A stretch of 6,455 bases of DNA. Source: Anaerolineae bacterium. GTDB lineage: Bacteria; Chloroflexota; Anaerolineae; 4572-78; J111. Position numbers and translations under genes: made by a program. Below, one piece after another: positions 1 to 5,979 of the stretch. The notes under the pieces were generated by a model, which saw nothing but the letters and a program-made list of their open reading frames with translations, did no database searches and was not told the DNA's origin. The stretch's first letter is position 1. The number at the start of each line of letters is the position of its first letter. The stretch covers positions 1 through 6,455 of the forward strand of contig JAGRBY010000417.1 of the NCBI GenBank assembly GCA_020433835.1, written 5' to 3'.

Positions 1-5
1 TCTTG

Positions 6-180
6 ATGGATTTCAAGGAGGTGATTTCGACCCGCCCTAGCCCGACGATAAAGCATCGGACTGAAAGAGCAAAGGACGTTGAAACGCCCTACAGAGTGTT
101 TGATTTTAGCCCCATCGGGCTTCGTTCTCTCAGCACGACGGCTTCAGCCTCGTGCTCTTCTTGATCTCCTTGAAACCCAT
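6..180. repeat. Region bounded by a 15-bp inverted repeat
   Basis: The 15 bases at 6-20 match the reverse complement of 166-180 at 14 positions (ATGGATTTCAAGGAG against ATGGGTTTCAAGGAG). Inside lie the hairpin at 132-156 and a smaller stem, AGCCC 108-112 with GGGCT 117-121. A 7-bp direct repeat TCTTGAT is at 1-7 and 159-165. The layout resembles a small structured or mobile repeat, but no target duplication is visible and the left flank is only 5 bp. A plus-strand reading frame is open from ATG at 6 to TGA at 162-164. Confidence 0.4.
132..156 (+). terminator. Terminator-like hairpin
   Basis: AGCACGA at 132-138 pairs with TCGTGCT at 150-156, and after a one-base bulge GGC at 140-142 pairs with GCC at 147-149 around TTCA. 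On the plus strand it is followed by CTTCTTGATCTCCTT, pyrimidine-rich but not a clean U-run, so it may end a gene entering from the left. On the minus strand no U-run follows, so it is a poor terminator for the methyltransferase operon. Confidence 0.35.
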
Positions 181-211
181 ATTGAGCCAATAACATTTAA
201 GGGTATAATCG

Positions 212-249
212 GGGAGTAGATACTGCCTAACTCCTTACTCCCTACTCCC
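212..249. repeat. Inverted repeat containing 7-bp tandem units downstream of MT1
   Basis: GGGAGTAG at 212-219 pairs perfectly with CTACTCCC at 242-249 around a 22-nt loop. The right part is made of three 7-bp units, TAACTCC, TTACTCC and CTACTCC, at 228-248. It lies directly after the MT1 stop and is the nearest structure that could end the operon. On the minus strand it is followed by CGATTATACCC rather than a U-run, so intrinsic termination is doubtful. Confidence 0.45.
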
Positions 250-254
250 GGAGG

Positions 255-1604
255 TTATTTATAAACCCCATACGTCTTGCCGGTATCAATTAAGGCATGT
301 AGATTTTCAGGGTTGGTATCATCCAACACCGCGCCGTTGGCGAGAATGTAACCGCCATCCTGCGCTACGCCATCAATCAACTCTTTCACATAGTTCTCAA
401 TATCCTGCGGTGTGCCGGCTTTCATCATCGAGCCGGGGACGTTGCCGCCAAAGCAGGCCCAGCCGCCCAGTTTCTTTTTGGCTTCTTTCATATCGGTGTG
501 ATCAAACAGCCAGATAGTGGACCCGGCGGGAATATCGGGATCGGTGATGATGTCCAGGCGTTGGTTGTAGCCGCCCTCCACAAACAGATACGGCACGGTG
601 CCTTGCTCAATCAAACCCAGCAGCACCGCTTTAAAGGTAGGCCAGTAGAATTTCTCGTAATCCTTGTTCGACATGAAGCCGTCGGCCCCTTTGTGCAGCG
701 GGATAAAGACCATTGGCGTGTCGCTGGCGGTGGCGTAGCGAACGCCCATCTCGATGGCAATCGGCACAATGCGTTCCATCGCTTCTATCAATTTTCCGGG
801 GCGGCGGTACATATCAAGCATAATAGCCCGCGTACCGCGCATGGTGTCGCCGATAATATCAAACGGGGCTTTGCTAAAGCTACCGATAATGTTGGGTAAA
901 CCCAGCGTAGCGATGGACGCTCCGTCGATGGGGCCAACGGCCGAAATCCATTCCATAACGGCCTGGCCGGCTTCGATATAGGTTTTAAAAGCTTCCTGCA
1001 CCGGCGGAATACCGACCGGGATCAGGCCCAGCCCGACAAAAGGTAGCTCGATGATGTCGGTGAAGGGGCCAAGCATCTGCCACGGAGCCAACGCGCCAAA
1101 AGCACGGGGCAGGTAAGTGCGCATAAAGTAGCCGCTGGGATCGTTGATGAGCTGGTCGTATTCGTCGGCCATCATATACTCGCCCTCAACACATTGGTAC
1201 GAGGTATCAACCGGCGTGCCGTGACCGGGCCAATGGTAAATTTTGTAATCGAGCATGTCGAAAACTTTACCCGGCCCCATCAGCGCGGCGCTGGCCAGGC
1301 CGTCGGGCAGAAAGTCGGCGTTGAATTTGCGAAAGGCAGTGCCGAGTTTCTCATAATCGTACATAGCTTCTTGCGTGGTGATACCGCCGTAGGTTGCCGG
1401 GTAGGCCCCAATCCAGGGAATAACCGGCACGCGCTCCGGTATCTTTAAATCGGTCACATCCTTAATCATCTGGATGCGCTGTTGGTACGCCTGCGCCGCT
1501 TCCGGGGTGGCAAATTCGAAATCAGGGGCCATCCAGCTTGCAAAACGAGCATCTCTTCTTTCTTGAGCCGATAGCTTCGCCCAATTTCCTGGAGGAGTAA
1601 ACAT
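255..1604 (-). CDS. UroD-family corrinoid methyltransferase (MT1, probable O-demethylase component)
   Basis: Probable substrate-specific methyltransferase that demethylates a donor and methylates the Co(I) corrinoid protein encoded 3 bp upstream. At 449 residues it is longer than MtaA/HemE (about 340), with about 100 extra N-terminal residues. The C-terminal half is the uroporphyrinogen decarboxylase fold used by MtaA, CmuA and the vanillate/methoxyaromatic demethylases: PLHKGADGFMS (302-312), FYWPTFKAVLLGLIEQG (319-335), LFVEGGYNQRLD (340-351), FDHTDM (367-372), CFGGNVPGSM (384-393), and the closing GGYILANG...PENLHALIDTGKTYG. The HXC...C zinc motif of MtaA is absent; His304, Glu343 and Cys384 are plausible zinc ligands (inference). 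True heme-pathway UroD is unlikely given the corrinoid neighbours and these blocks. GGAGGG near the end of the previous gene serves as a ribosome site. The donor is not shown by the sequence; the pobA neighbour suggests a methoxylated aromatic acid. Confidence 0.88.
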   Translation of the reverse strand: MFTPPGNWAKLSAQERRDARFASWMAPDFEFATPEAAQAYQQRIQMIKDVTDLKIPERVPVIPWIGAYPATYGGITTQEAMYDYEKLGTAFRKFNADFLPDGLASAALMGPGKVFDMLDYKIYHWPGHGTPVDTSYQCVEGEYMMADEYDQLINDPSGYFMRTYLPRAFGALAPWQMLGPFTDIIELPFVGLGLIPVGIPPVQEAFKTYIEAGQAVMEWISAVGPIDGASIATLGLPNIIGSFSKAPFDIIGDTMRGTRAIMLDMYRRPGKLIEAMERIVPIAIEMGVRYATASDTPMVFIPLHKGADGFMSNKDYEKFYWPTFKAVLLGLIEQGTVPYLFVEGGYNQRLDIITDPDIPAGSTIWLFDHTDMKEAKKKLGGWACFGGNVPGSMMKAGTPQDIENYVKELIDGVAQDGGYILANGAVLDDTNPENLHALIDTGKTYGVYK

Positions 1605-1607
1605 CGC

Positions 1608-2240
1608 TTATTGCCCTCCCATCCATTCTTTGGCTAATCCAACGGCCGTCATCGCATCGCGGCCATAGGCATCGGCCCCGGTGTAGACGCGAATTTGATC
1701 GTCGATTTGGCCGCCGCCAATCATAACTTTTACGCCGGGCAGGTCGGCGGCTTTTAGGGCCTCAACCGTGGCTTTCATGGGGTCGTAAGCCAAGGTCAAA
1801 AAGCCGCTTAAGCCCACGACGGTCGCGCCGGTTTCTTTGACCTTTTCCACAAAGCGGGCGGGCGGGACATCCACGCCCAAATCGTACACTTCAAAGCCGT
1901 TAATATCGAGCATAAAGGCGACAATATCTTTGGCGATGTCGTGAATATCGCCTTCGACGGTGCCGAAGACGATTTTGCCCAACTTTTCGGTAGTGCCGGT
2001 CTGCTCTTGGATCAGCGGCTTCGCTTTGGCCGAAATCTCCTTGAGCATTTCACCGGCCAGAATCAACTCCGGCACAAAGCACTCACCTTCCTCGAAGCGT
2101 TGGCCGATGATTTCCATGGCTTTACGGCAATCATCTAAAATGGCGAGGGGATCGGTGTTGTTTTCCAACAATGTATCGGTTATCTCCAGCGCATCATCCT
2201 CGCGCATATCGGTGATGGCATCAATTAGTTCTTGTGACAT
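1608..2240 (-). CDS. Corrinoid (B12-binding) methyl-carrier protein
   Basis: Carries the methyl group on cobalt between MT1 and MT2. The 210 residues have the usual two-part build of MtaC/MtbC/MtvC-like proteins: an N-terminal helical cap domain (about 1-85, with FEEGECFVPELILAGEM at 49-65) and a C-terminal Rossmann-like cobalamin domain (about 88-208). The base-off/His-on signature is seen as DIHDIA at 98-103, with His100 the predicted lower axial ligand, then SGF at 145-147 and GGG at 175-177. Spacings (41 and 27 residues) fit the DXHXXG-X41-SXL-X26-28-GG pattern, but Ala103 stands for the usual Gly and Phe147 for Leu. The end, GGQIDDQIRVYTGADAYGRDA, is typical of corrinoid proteins paired with UroD-type MT1. 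AGAGAGGAGC lies 8 nt upstream of the ATG, a strong well-spaced site. The TAA stop is 3 bp before the MT1 start, so the two are probably made together. Confidence 0.94.
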   Translation of the reverse strand: MSQELIDAITDMREDDALEITDTLLENNTDPLAILDDCRKAMEIIGQRFEEGECFVPELILAGEMLKEISAKAKPLIQEQTGTTEKLGKIVFGTVEGDIHDIAKDIVAFMLDINGFEVYDLGVDVPPARFVEKVKETGATVVGLSGFLTLAYDPMKATVEALKAADLPGVKVMIGGGQIDDQIRVYTGADAYGRDAMTAVGLAKEWMGGQ

Positions 2241-2247
2241 AAGTCAC

Positions 2248-2257
2248 GCTCCTCTCT
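2248..2257 (-). promoter_or_regulatory. Ribosome binding site of the corrinoid protein gene
   Basis: The minus strand reads AGAGAGGAGC with 8 nt between GGAG and the ATG at 2240, a near-ideal site. It is identical over ten bases to the site before MT2, but better placed, and it lies just downstream of the large hairpin. This fits a higher yield of the carrier protein than of MT2, though that is inference. Confidence 0.75.
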
Positions 2258-2273
2258 ATAGCTTTTTTGATTG

Positions 2274-2313
2274 GGCATCTGTCGAACAAACTTACGTTTG
2301 TCCGACAGATGCC
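2274..2313. repeat. Strong intercistronic hairpin (18-bp stem, 4-nt loop)
   Basis: The arms at 2274-2291 and 2296-2313 pair at 17 of 18 positions (only A2285/C2302 mismatched) around the loop TTAC at 2292-2295. It lies between the MT2 stop and the corrinoid-protein start. On the minus-strand transcript the stem is followed by an A-run rather than U-run, and the other strand has no U-run either, so it is not a standard intrinsic terminator. Possible roles are an mRNA processing or stabilising element that sets different levels of the upstream and downstream genes, a protein-binding operator, or a copy of a dispersed palindromic repeat. Confidence 0.85.
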
Positions 2314-2347
2314 AAAGTATACGATTGTTGATGTTTACTTACATCTG

Positions 2348-3148
2348 CTAACTGCTTGAAAACACGCCGGCTCGATAGGCTCGCGTGTATTGTAGACAAT
2401 GACGGTCTTGGCCCAACACCAATTGGGCGGCCAAGATAGTGGCTTGCAGTTCGCGATCCAGCGGATCGAGAATAGCGCTGTCCAGTCCGGCGGCCATCGC
2501 CAGAGTCAGAAAGGCGCGATTGATGTAGGAGCGAGCCGGTAGACCGAACGAGATATTACTTAGGCCCAGCGTGAAATGAACCTCCGGGTACGCCTCGTGA
2601 ATGGTGCGAATGATGTCGCACGTAACCATCCCGCTCTGGATATTGGTGCTAATGGTCATCGCCAGCGGATCGACGTAAACGTCTTTATCGGGGACGCCCG
2701 CGCCGCGTGTTTTTTCAATCAGCATCTCGATGACCTCGACCCGACCCTCGACGGTTTCCGGAATTTTCTTGGCCGCCATCGCCAGCGCGATCACCTGGCA
2801 ACCGTGCTCGACTACCAGAGGCAGGATGCCGTCCAGCCGCTCCGGTTCGCCGCTAATCGAATTGATCAACGGTGTTTTGTTCACGGCTTTAATGGCCACC
2901 GCCAACGCCTGGGGATTGGCACTATCCAAACACAGCGGGGTATCGACCACGGCCTGGATAGTTTCAATCAGCCAAATCAGGTCATCGGCTTCACGGTTGG
3001 GATGGGTGCCGGCGTTAACATCCAGCCAGGCTGCGCCTGCTTCGGCCTGCTTTTGAGCCAGGTTTTTAATGAAGTCGGCATCGCGCTCGGTAATGGCTTG
3101 GTTCACCCGTTTGCGCGTGCCGTTTATTTTTTCGCCAATGATTTTCAT
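2348..3148 (-). CDS. Methyltetrahydrofolate:corrinoid methyltransferase (MT2, pterin-binding TIM barrel)
   Basis: Moves a methyl group between the corrinoid protein and tetrahydrofolate, joining the system to one-carbon metabolism; cytoplasmic. The 266 residues span one pterin-binding (dihydropteroate-synthase-like) domain, as in AcsE, MtvA and MtgA. It opens with MKIIGEKINGTRKRV, the usual family start, then LDVNAGT (42-48), LCLDSANPQAL (72-82), LINSISGE (94-101), VDPLAMTIS (159-167) and LGLSNISFGLP (194-204). Asp75, Asn96, Asp160 and Asn198 match the pterin-contacting Asp75, Asn96, Asp160 and Asn199 reported for Moorella AcsE, so it should be catalytically intact. The direction cannot be read from sequence; beside a UroD-type MT1, transfer from corrinoid to THF is likely. 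A strong AGGAG precedes the ATG but with only 3 nt between. The next gene, the corrinoid protein, is 107 bp downstream past a large hairpin. Dihydropteroate synthase is unlikely given the start motif and neighbours. Confidence 0.94.
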   Translation of the reverse strand: MKIIGEKINGTRKRVNQAITERDADFIKNLAQKQAEAGAAWLDVNAGTHPNREADDLIWLIETIQAVVDTPLCLDSANPQALAVAIKAVNKTPLINSISGEPERLDGILPLVVEHGCQVIALAMAAKKIPETVEGRVEVIEMLIEKTRGAGVPDKDVYVDPLAMTISTNIQSGMVTCDIIRTIHEAYPEVHFTLGLSNISFGLPARSYINRAFLTLAMAAGLDSAILDPLDRELQATILAAQLVLGQDRHCLQYTRAYRAGVFSSS

Positions 3149-3150
3149 AA

Positions 3151-3160
3151 GCTCCTCTCT
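3151..3160 (-). promoter_or_regulatory. Ribosome binding site of MT2, unusually close to start
   Basis: The minus strand reads AGAGAGGAGC and then TT before the ATG at 3148, leaving only 3 nt between GGAG and the start codon. The start itself is secure because MKIIGEKINGT is the conserved family N-terminus. The same ten bases occur before the corrinoid protein gene with a better spacing. Confidence 0.7.
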
Positions 3161-3191
3161 CAGTCTTGGGTTTGGATTTGTGGTGATGAGT

Positions 3192-5051
3192 CTACATGTT
3201 GGCCGCTTCCACCATACTTACCTGGTCGGGAAACAGCATGCCCAGAGCAAAAATCCGATTAAATTTAGGATAGGTTGTTAGTTCAACGTAGTCCGTGTTG
3301 GCGGCAATCTGTTTTGCCCGCTCCCGAACCGTTTGGGAAAGCAAAGCATATTTGGCCCCTACCCCGGCGGCGTTGCCCACCTGCCGGTAACGGGCTTGAG
3401 GGAACGGCGGAAACAATCCAATATCGATGGCGCTTTTGATGTTGAGAAACGATCCGAAGGCTCCGGCAATAATCACCTCCTTTACTTCGTCGGGGGCGGT
3501 GCCGGTGGCTTGCAGCAATGCATCAAGCCCGGCGCGAATGGCCCCCTTAGCCAGTTGAATTTCATTAACATCATCTTGGGTAATAACCACATCGCGACCG
3601 CTGCCGCTTTGATGGGCGGGGGCCAGCAAAAATTCTAAACCGTGACGACCTTGCCCCACCCGGCTGCTGGTCTTATCGAACCGACCGCGCTTATTTAATA
3701 ACGCCCAGCGGCGCAGCTCGGCCACGGTATCAACAATGCCCGACCCGCACAGGCCGACGGCGGGGACATCATCGACCGTTTTGAGATCGAGGCCGGTGGC
3801 GGTCAGTTTCACCGCTTCGATAGCCCCGGCGGCGGCCCGCATGCCGTCACTGATGTGCGCTCCCTCAAAGGCCGGGCCGGAGGCGCACGATGTTGAGGCC
3901 AGGAAGGTGTCACCGGGTTTAGCCAGCGCAATCTCAGAGTTGGTGCCGATGTCGATGCCAACCACCACGTGTTCTGCCTGGTCGATGCCGCTGGCCAAGA
4001 TCATCGCCACGTGGTCGGCTCCCACAAAGCCGCCGATGCAGGGCAGAATGTGAACATACGCGCCGGGGGCGGCAGTTAAGCCCAACTCGCGGGCCTTAAC
4101 GTCCACGGCGGCACCGGTAGCCGCCACGTAGGGGGCCATCGCCAACTGCTGAACCGGCAAATCCAGCAGCAGATGGGTCATCGCGGTGTTGCCCACAATG
4201 CAGATGTCGGCTACCTGGTCGCGGCTGACACCGGCCTGCTGGATCAAGCCATCGAGCAGTTCATCGAGCTTTTGGCGAACCAGGTTGGCCAGAACTTGCC
4301 CGCCGTCCGGGTGACGGCGCGTATAGGTGAGGCGGCTGATAACATCTTCGCCATAGCCGATTTGCGGGTTGAGATCGCCGCCGGTAGCTAGCTCTTCGCC
4401 GGTGGTCAGGTCAACCAGGTAGGCCGCGATCTTGGTAGTGCCCAGGTCAACCGCCAACCCTACGGGGTGCGCTCCGGGAGGAGCCAAGCCGACAATTTCA
4501 GCCTCGCGCAGATACGCGGTCACGTGCCAATTGTGCTGACGGGTCACAGTCGAAATTTGGCGCACAACGACCGGCTCGGCCACGATGTTCGACGGGGCAT
4601 GAACCTGGGTCAGCGCATCGACCAGTCGTTCCAGGTCGGAACGGGGATCGTGGAGGGAGGGAGGCGGCACAGCGACCTCATAAGCTCGGATGGCCGGATC
4701 AAGCGTTAGCTCGCCGTCGATGCCTTCAAGTTGTAACCGTTGGGATGTAATGAGGGAACTGTTGGGGACATAGACCTTCACCGGGCTGTGGATAAGCGTA
4801 CTGCAAGCCAGCCGCTGCCCGCCGTGCAGTTCCACGTTGGAAAGGATGTATTCTTCATCATCCGTGGGTGGCGAAACCTCGCCTTCAAGCAGCGTTACCC
4901 GACACTGCCCGCAGTTGCCCAGCCCGCCACAGGCCGAGGCCAGGCTGATACCGGCTTCTTGCGCGGCATCGAGCAGCGAGGTTTCGGGGCGAACTTCTAC
5001 CCGCTTGCCGATGGGTTCAAAATCAACTTCGATGTTCTGGCTTGGAGCCAT
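3192..5051 (-). CDS. ATP-dependent reductive activator of corrinoid protein (RACo/RamA-like, [2Fe-2S] + ASKHA domains)
   Basis: Reactivates the corrinoid protein by reducing inactive Co(II) to Co(I) at the cost of ATP, the role shown for RACo and for the activating enzymes of O-demethylases. The 619 residues are close to the usual length (about 630 for RACo). The N-terminal ferredoxin-like domain (about 1-95) has Cys41, Cys47, Cys50 and Cys83, i.e. CX5CX2C...C, a plant-type [2Fe-2S] set. A linker and middle region (about 96-195) follows, then a large ASKHA/DUF4445 region: phosphate-binding strands AVDLGTTKIAAYLVDL (200-215) and VVGIDIGTNSEIAL (363-376), the segment VGLCGSGIVD (432-441), IIAGAFGSFLN (527-537) and VGNAAGVGAKYALL (558-571). 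It lacks the C-terminal Cys clusters that make methanogen RamA a double [4Fe-4S] protein, so it is the bacterial RACo/AE type. It starts 5 bp after DUF1638; only a weak AGGG site precedes the ATG, which fits coupling. MT2 begins 43 bp downstream. Confidence 0.94.
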   Translation of the reverse strand: MAPSQNIEVDFEPIGKRVEVRPETSLLDAAQEAGISLASACGGLGNCGQCRVTLLEGEVSPPTDDEEYILSNVELHGGQRLACSTLIHSPVKVYVPNSSLITSQRLQLEGIDGELTLDPAIRAYEVAVPPPSLHDPRSDLERLVDALTQVHAPSNIVAEPVVVRQISTVTRQHNWHVTAYLREAEIVGLAPPGAHPVGLAVDLGTTKIAAYLVDLTTGEELATGGDLNPQIGYGEDVISRLTYTRRHPDGGQVLANLVRQKLDELLDGLIQQAGVSRDQVADICIVGNTAMTHLLLDLPVQQLAMAPYVAATGAAVDVKARELGLTAAPGAYVHILPCIGGFVGADHVAMILASGIDQAEHVVVGIDIGTNSEIALAKPGDTFLASTSCASGPAFEGAHISDGMRAAAGAIEAVKLTATGLDLKTVDDVPAVGLCGSGIVDTVAELRRWALLNKRGRFDKTSSRVGQGRHGLEFLLAPAHQSGSGRDVVITQDDVNEIQLAKGAIRAGLDALLQATGTAPDEVKEVIIAGAFGSFLNIKSAIDIGLFPPFPQARYRQVGNAAGVGAKYALLSQTVRERAKQIAANTDYVELTTYPKFNRIFALGMLFPDQVSMVEAANM

Positions 5052-5056
5052 GAGCG

Positions 5057-5836
5057 CTACCCTGCACTTGACGGCCGGGGTGGTTGTACACCCGGTAAAT
5101 TACAGGTGGTGGTGGCGGAAGTTTTGAAGTCGGCGTACGAGATAGTTTGGCCCGGCGGGGTCACGACAAAGTCATCATCCCAGGGACCAAAGATGAGTTT
5201 TTTGACCAGCGTGTCGGAGCCGTCGATCTCTTCAAAGCGCAGTTCAAACTGCTCGGCGGTGCGGCGTGCGTAGTCGCGATACTGCTCCTGATTATACTGC
5301 CCGGTGTCGATGTAGGCCAACCGGGTGTAATGTTTGAGCATCAGCTTGATCATACGGTCGGCGCGGGCTTTGCCGTAGCGCTCAACCAGGCGCTTGTGTT
5401 CCTCAAAAGGAGTATCGCTGACTTCAATCCAGCCTTTGGTGAGATAATAGGTACCCGGCTCCTGGCTCGATTGTTCTTGATAGGCCGCCCGCGAACCGAG
5501 AAAAATGGCGATGCAGTCATCCACGCGAGGAACAACCAGCGTACACTGGGTAGCTTTCAAGCCAACCACCGCCATCGAGCACAGGCCGTAGCCCAGAAGA
5601 ATAGTATCAACTTCCGCGCTGGCCGCATCGATGGTCTTTTGCAGTGTGTCTCGCAAGTTACCGGGATTAAGATGTAGGCCAAAATCAAGAATCTCGTACG
5701 ACATTTCGGCCGGGAGCAGCGGCTGCATCTCTTCGATGACGGTGGCGCAGGCAATCACTCTGGTGCGAGCAAAGTTACGGCTACTTTCCATAGAAGTTCC
5801 TGTTTCAGAAGTTCCTGTTTCCATAGGGGTCTCCAT
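5057..5836 (-). CDS. DUF1638 family protein, companion of corrinoid methyltransferase system
   Basis: Function unknown. The 259-residue product matches what I know of DUF1638: an opening RVIACATVIEEM (about 26-37), GYGLCSM (82-88), the block VVPRVDDCIAIFLGSR (101-116) that corresponds to the family's PRxHDC segment, and PGTYYLTKGWIE (127-138). Cysteines at 30, 86, 98 and 108 fall in these conserved blocks and could bind a metal or cofactor, but this is inference. There is no signal peptide or membrane segment, so it is probably cytoplasmic. Genes of this family often sit beside corrinoid methyltransferases in anaerobes and methanogens. The TAG stop is 5 bp before the activator start, so the two are probably translationally coupled. 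The start is uncertain: ATGs at residues 1, 5 and 16 all have purine-rich sites upstream. Family N-termini begin just before the VIAC strand, which favours residue 16 (5791) or 5 (5824). The extra N-terminus holds a duplicated ETGTS. Confidence 0.85.
   Translation of the reverse strand: METPMETGTSETGTSMESSRNFARTRVIACATVIEEMQPLLPAEMSYEILDFGLHLNPGNLRDTLQKTIDAASAEVDTILLGYGLCSMAVVGLKATQCTLVVPRVDDCIAIFLGSRAAYQEQSSQEPGTYYLTKGWIEVSDTPFEEHKRLVERYGKARADRMIKLMLKHYTRLAYIDTGQYNQEQYRDYARRTAEQFELRFEEIDGSDTLVKKLIFGPWDDDFVVTPPGQTISYADFKTSATTTCNLPGVQPPRPSSAG
5792..5821. repeat. Perfect 15-bp tandem duplication at the DUF1638 5' end
   Basis: Two identical copies of AGAAGTTCCTGTTTC (plus strand) lie at 5792-5806 and 5807-5821. 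On the minus strand each reads in frame as ETGTS and contains AGGAACTTCT. The last copy places AGGA 6 nt before the ATG at 5789-5791 (residue 16), a good ribosome-site spacing. The duplication therefore either adds ten residues to the protein or lies in the untranslated leader. Confidence 0.9.
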
Positions 5837-5856
5837 TGTTCCTGATATAAATATCG

Positions 5857-5976
5857 TACTCGTAACTACTCAGGTGACTGGCGCTTTGGCTCAAATAGAG
5901 AACATTGCGAGGTATTTAATGCTACACTTACCGCGACTAAGTGCCAGTCACCTCGCCTGCTGAGTAAATACTCGTA
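5857..5976. mobile_element. MITE-like non-coding element with 8-bp target duplication
   Basis: An exact 8-bp direct repeat, TACTCGTA, lies at 5857-5864 and 5969-5976. Inside it are inverted ends: TACTCAG at 5867-5873 pairs with CTGAGTA at 5960-5966, and AGGTGACTGGC at 5872-5882 pairs with GCCAGTCACCT at 5943-5953; pairing continues through CTT/AAG after one mismatch. The right end has a few extra bases between the two blocks. The 104-bp interior (5865-5968) has no ORF. Short length, terminal inverted repeats and a perfect flanking duplication are the marks of a miniature transposable element moved in trans. Without it the gap between pobA and the DUF1638 gene would be only 31 bp. Confidence 0.72.
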
Positions 5977-5979
5977 CTC

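Noticed and set aside
15..25. AAGGAGGTGAT on the plus strand, a perfect complement of the 16S rRNA 3' end
   Set aside because: It looks like an ideal Shine-Dalgarno or, on the minus strand, like the end of a 16S gene. No suitably spaced start codon follows, and the adjoining bases do not continue as 16S sequence. It forms part of one arm of the inverted repeat.
1..254. Cobalamin riboswitch
   Set aside because: A B12-related operon might carry one, but no B12-box-like GCCACTG or matching fold is visible here or in the other spacers, and the operon's 5' end is outside the window.
498..899. Plus-strand reading frames of 70-230 codons across the whole gene cluster (for example 498-899, 2576-3262, 4740-5273, 5147-5677)
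   Set aside because: They lie opposite clearly conserved minus-strand genes, match no family I recognise, and arise from GC-rich codon use in the true frames.
255..1604. Heme-pathway uroporphyrinogen decarboxylase (hemE)
   Set aside because: It shares the fold, but the length, the LHKGADGFMS/VEGGYNQRL/CFGGNVP blocks and the 3-bp gap to a corrinoid protein gene point to a corrinoid methyltransferase.
2316..2340. Possible internal promoter with TATACT as -10 before the corrinoid gene
   Set aside because: No good -35 hexamer lies at the proper distance, and transcription would begin inside the hairpin arm. One AT-rich hexamer is not enough.
2348..3148. Dihydropteroate synthase (folP)
   Set aside because: Same pterin-binding fold, but the GEKINGT start, the GLSNISFGLP motif and the neighbours identify the methyltransferase branch.
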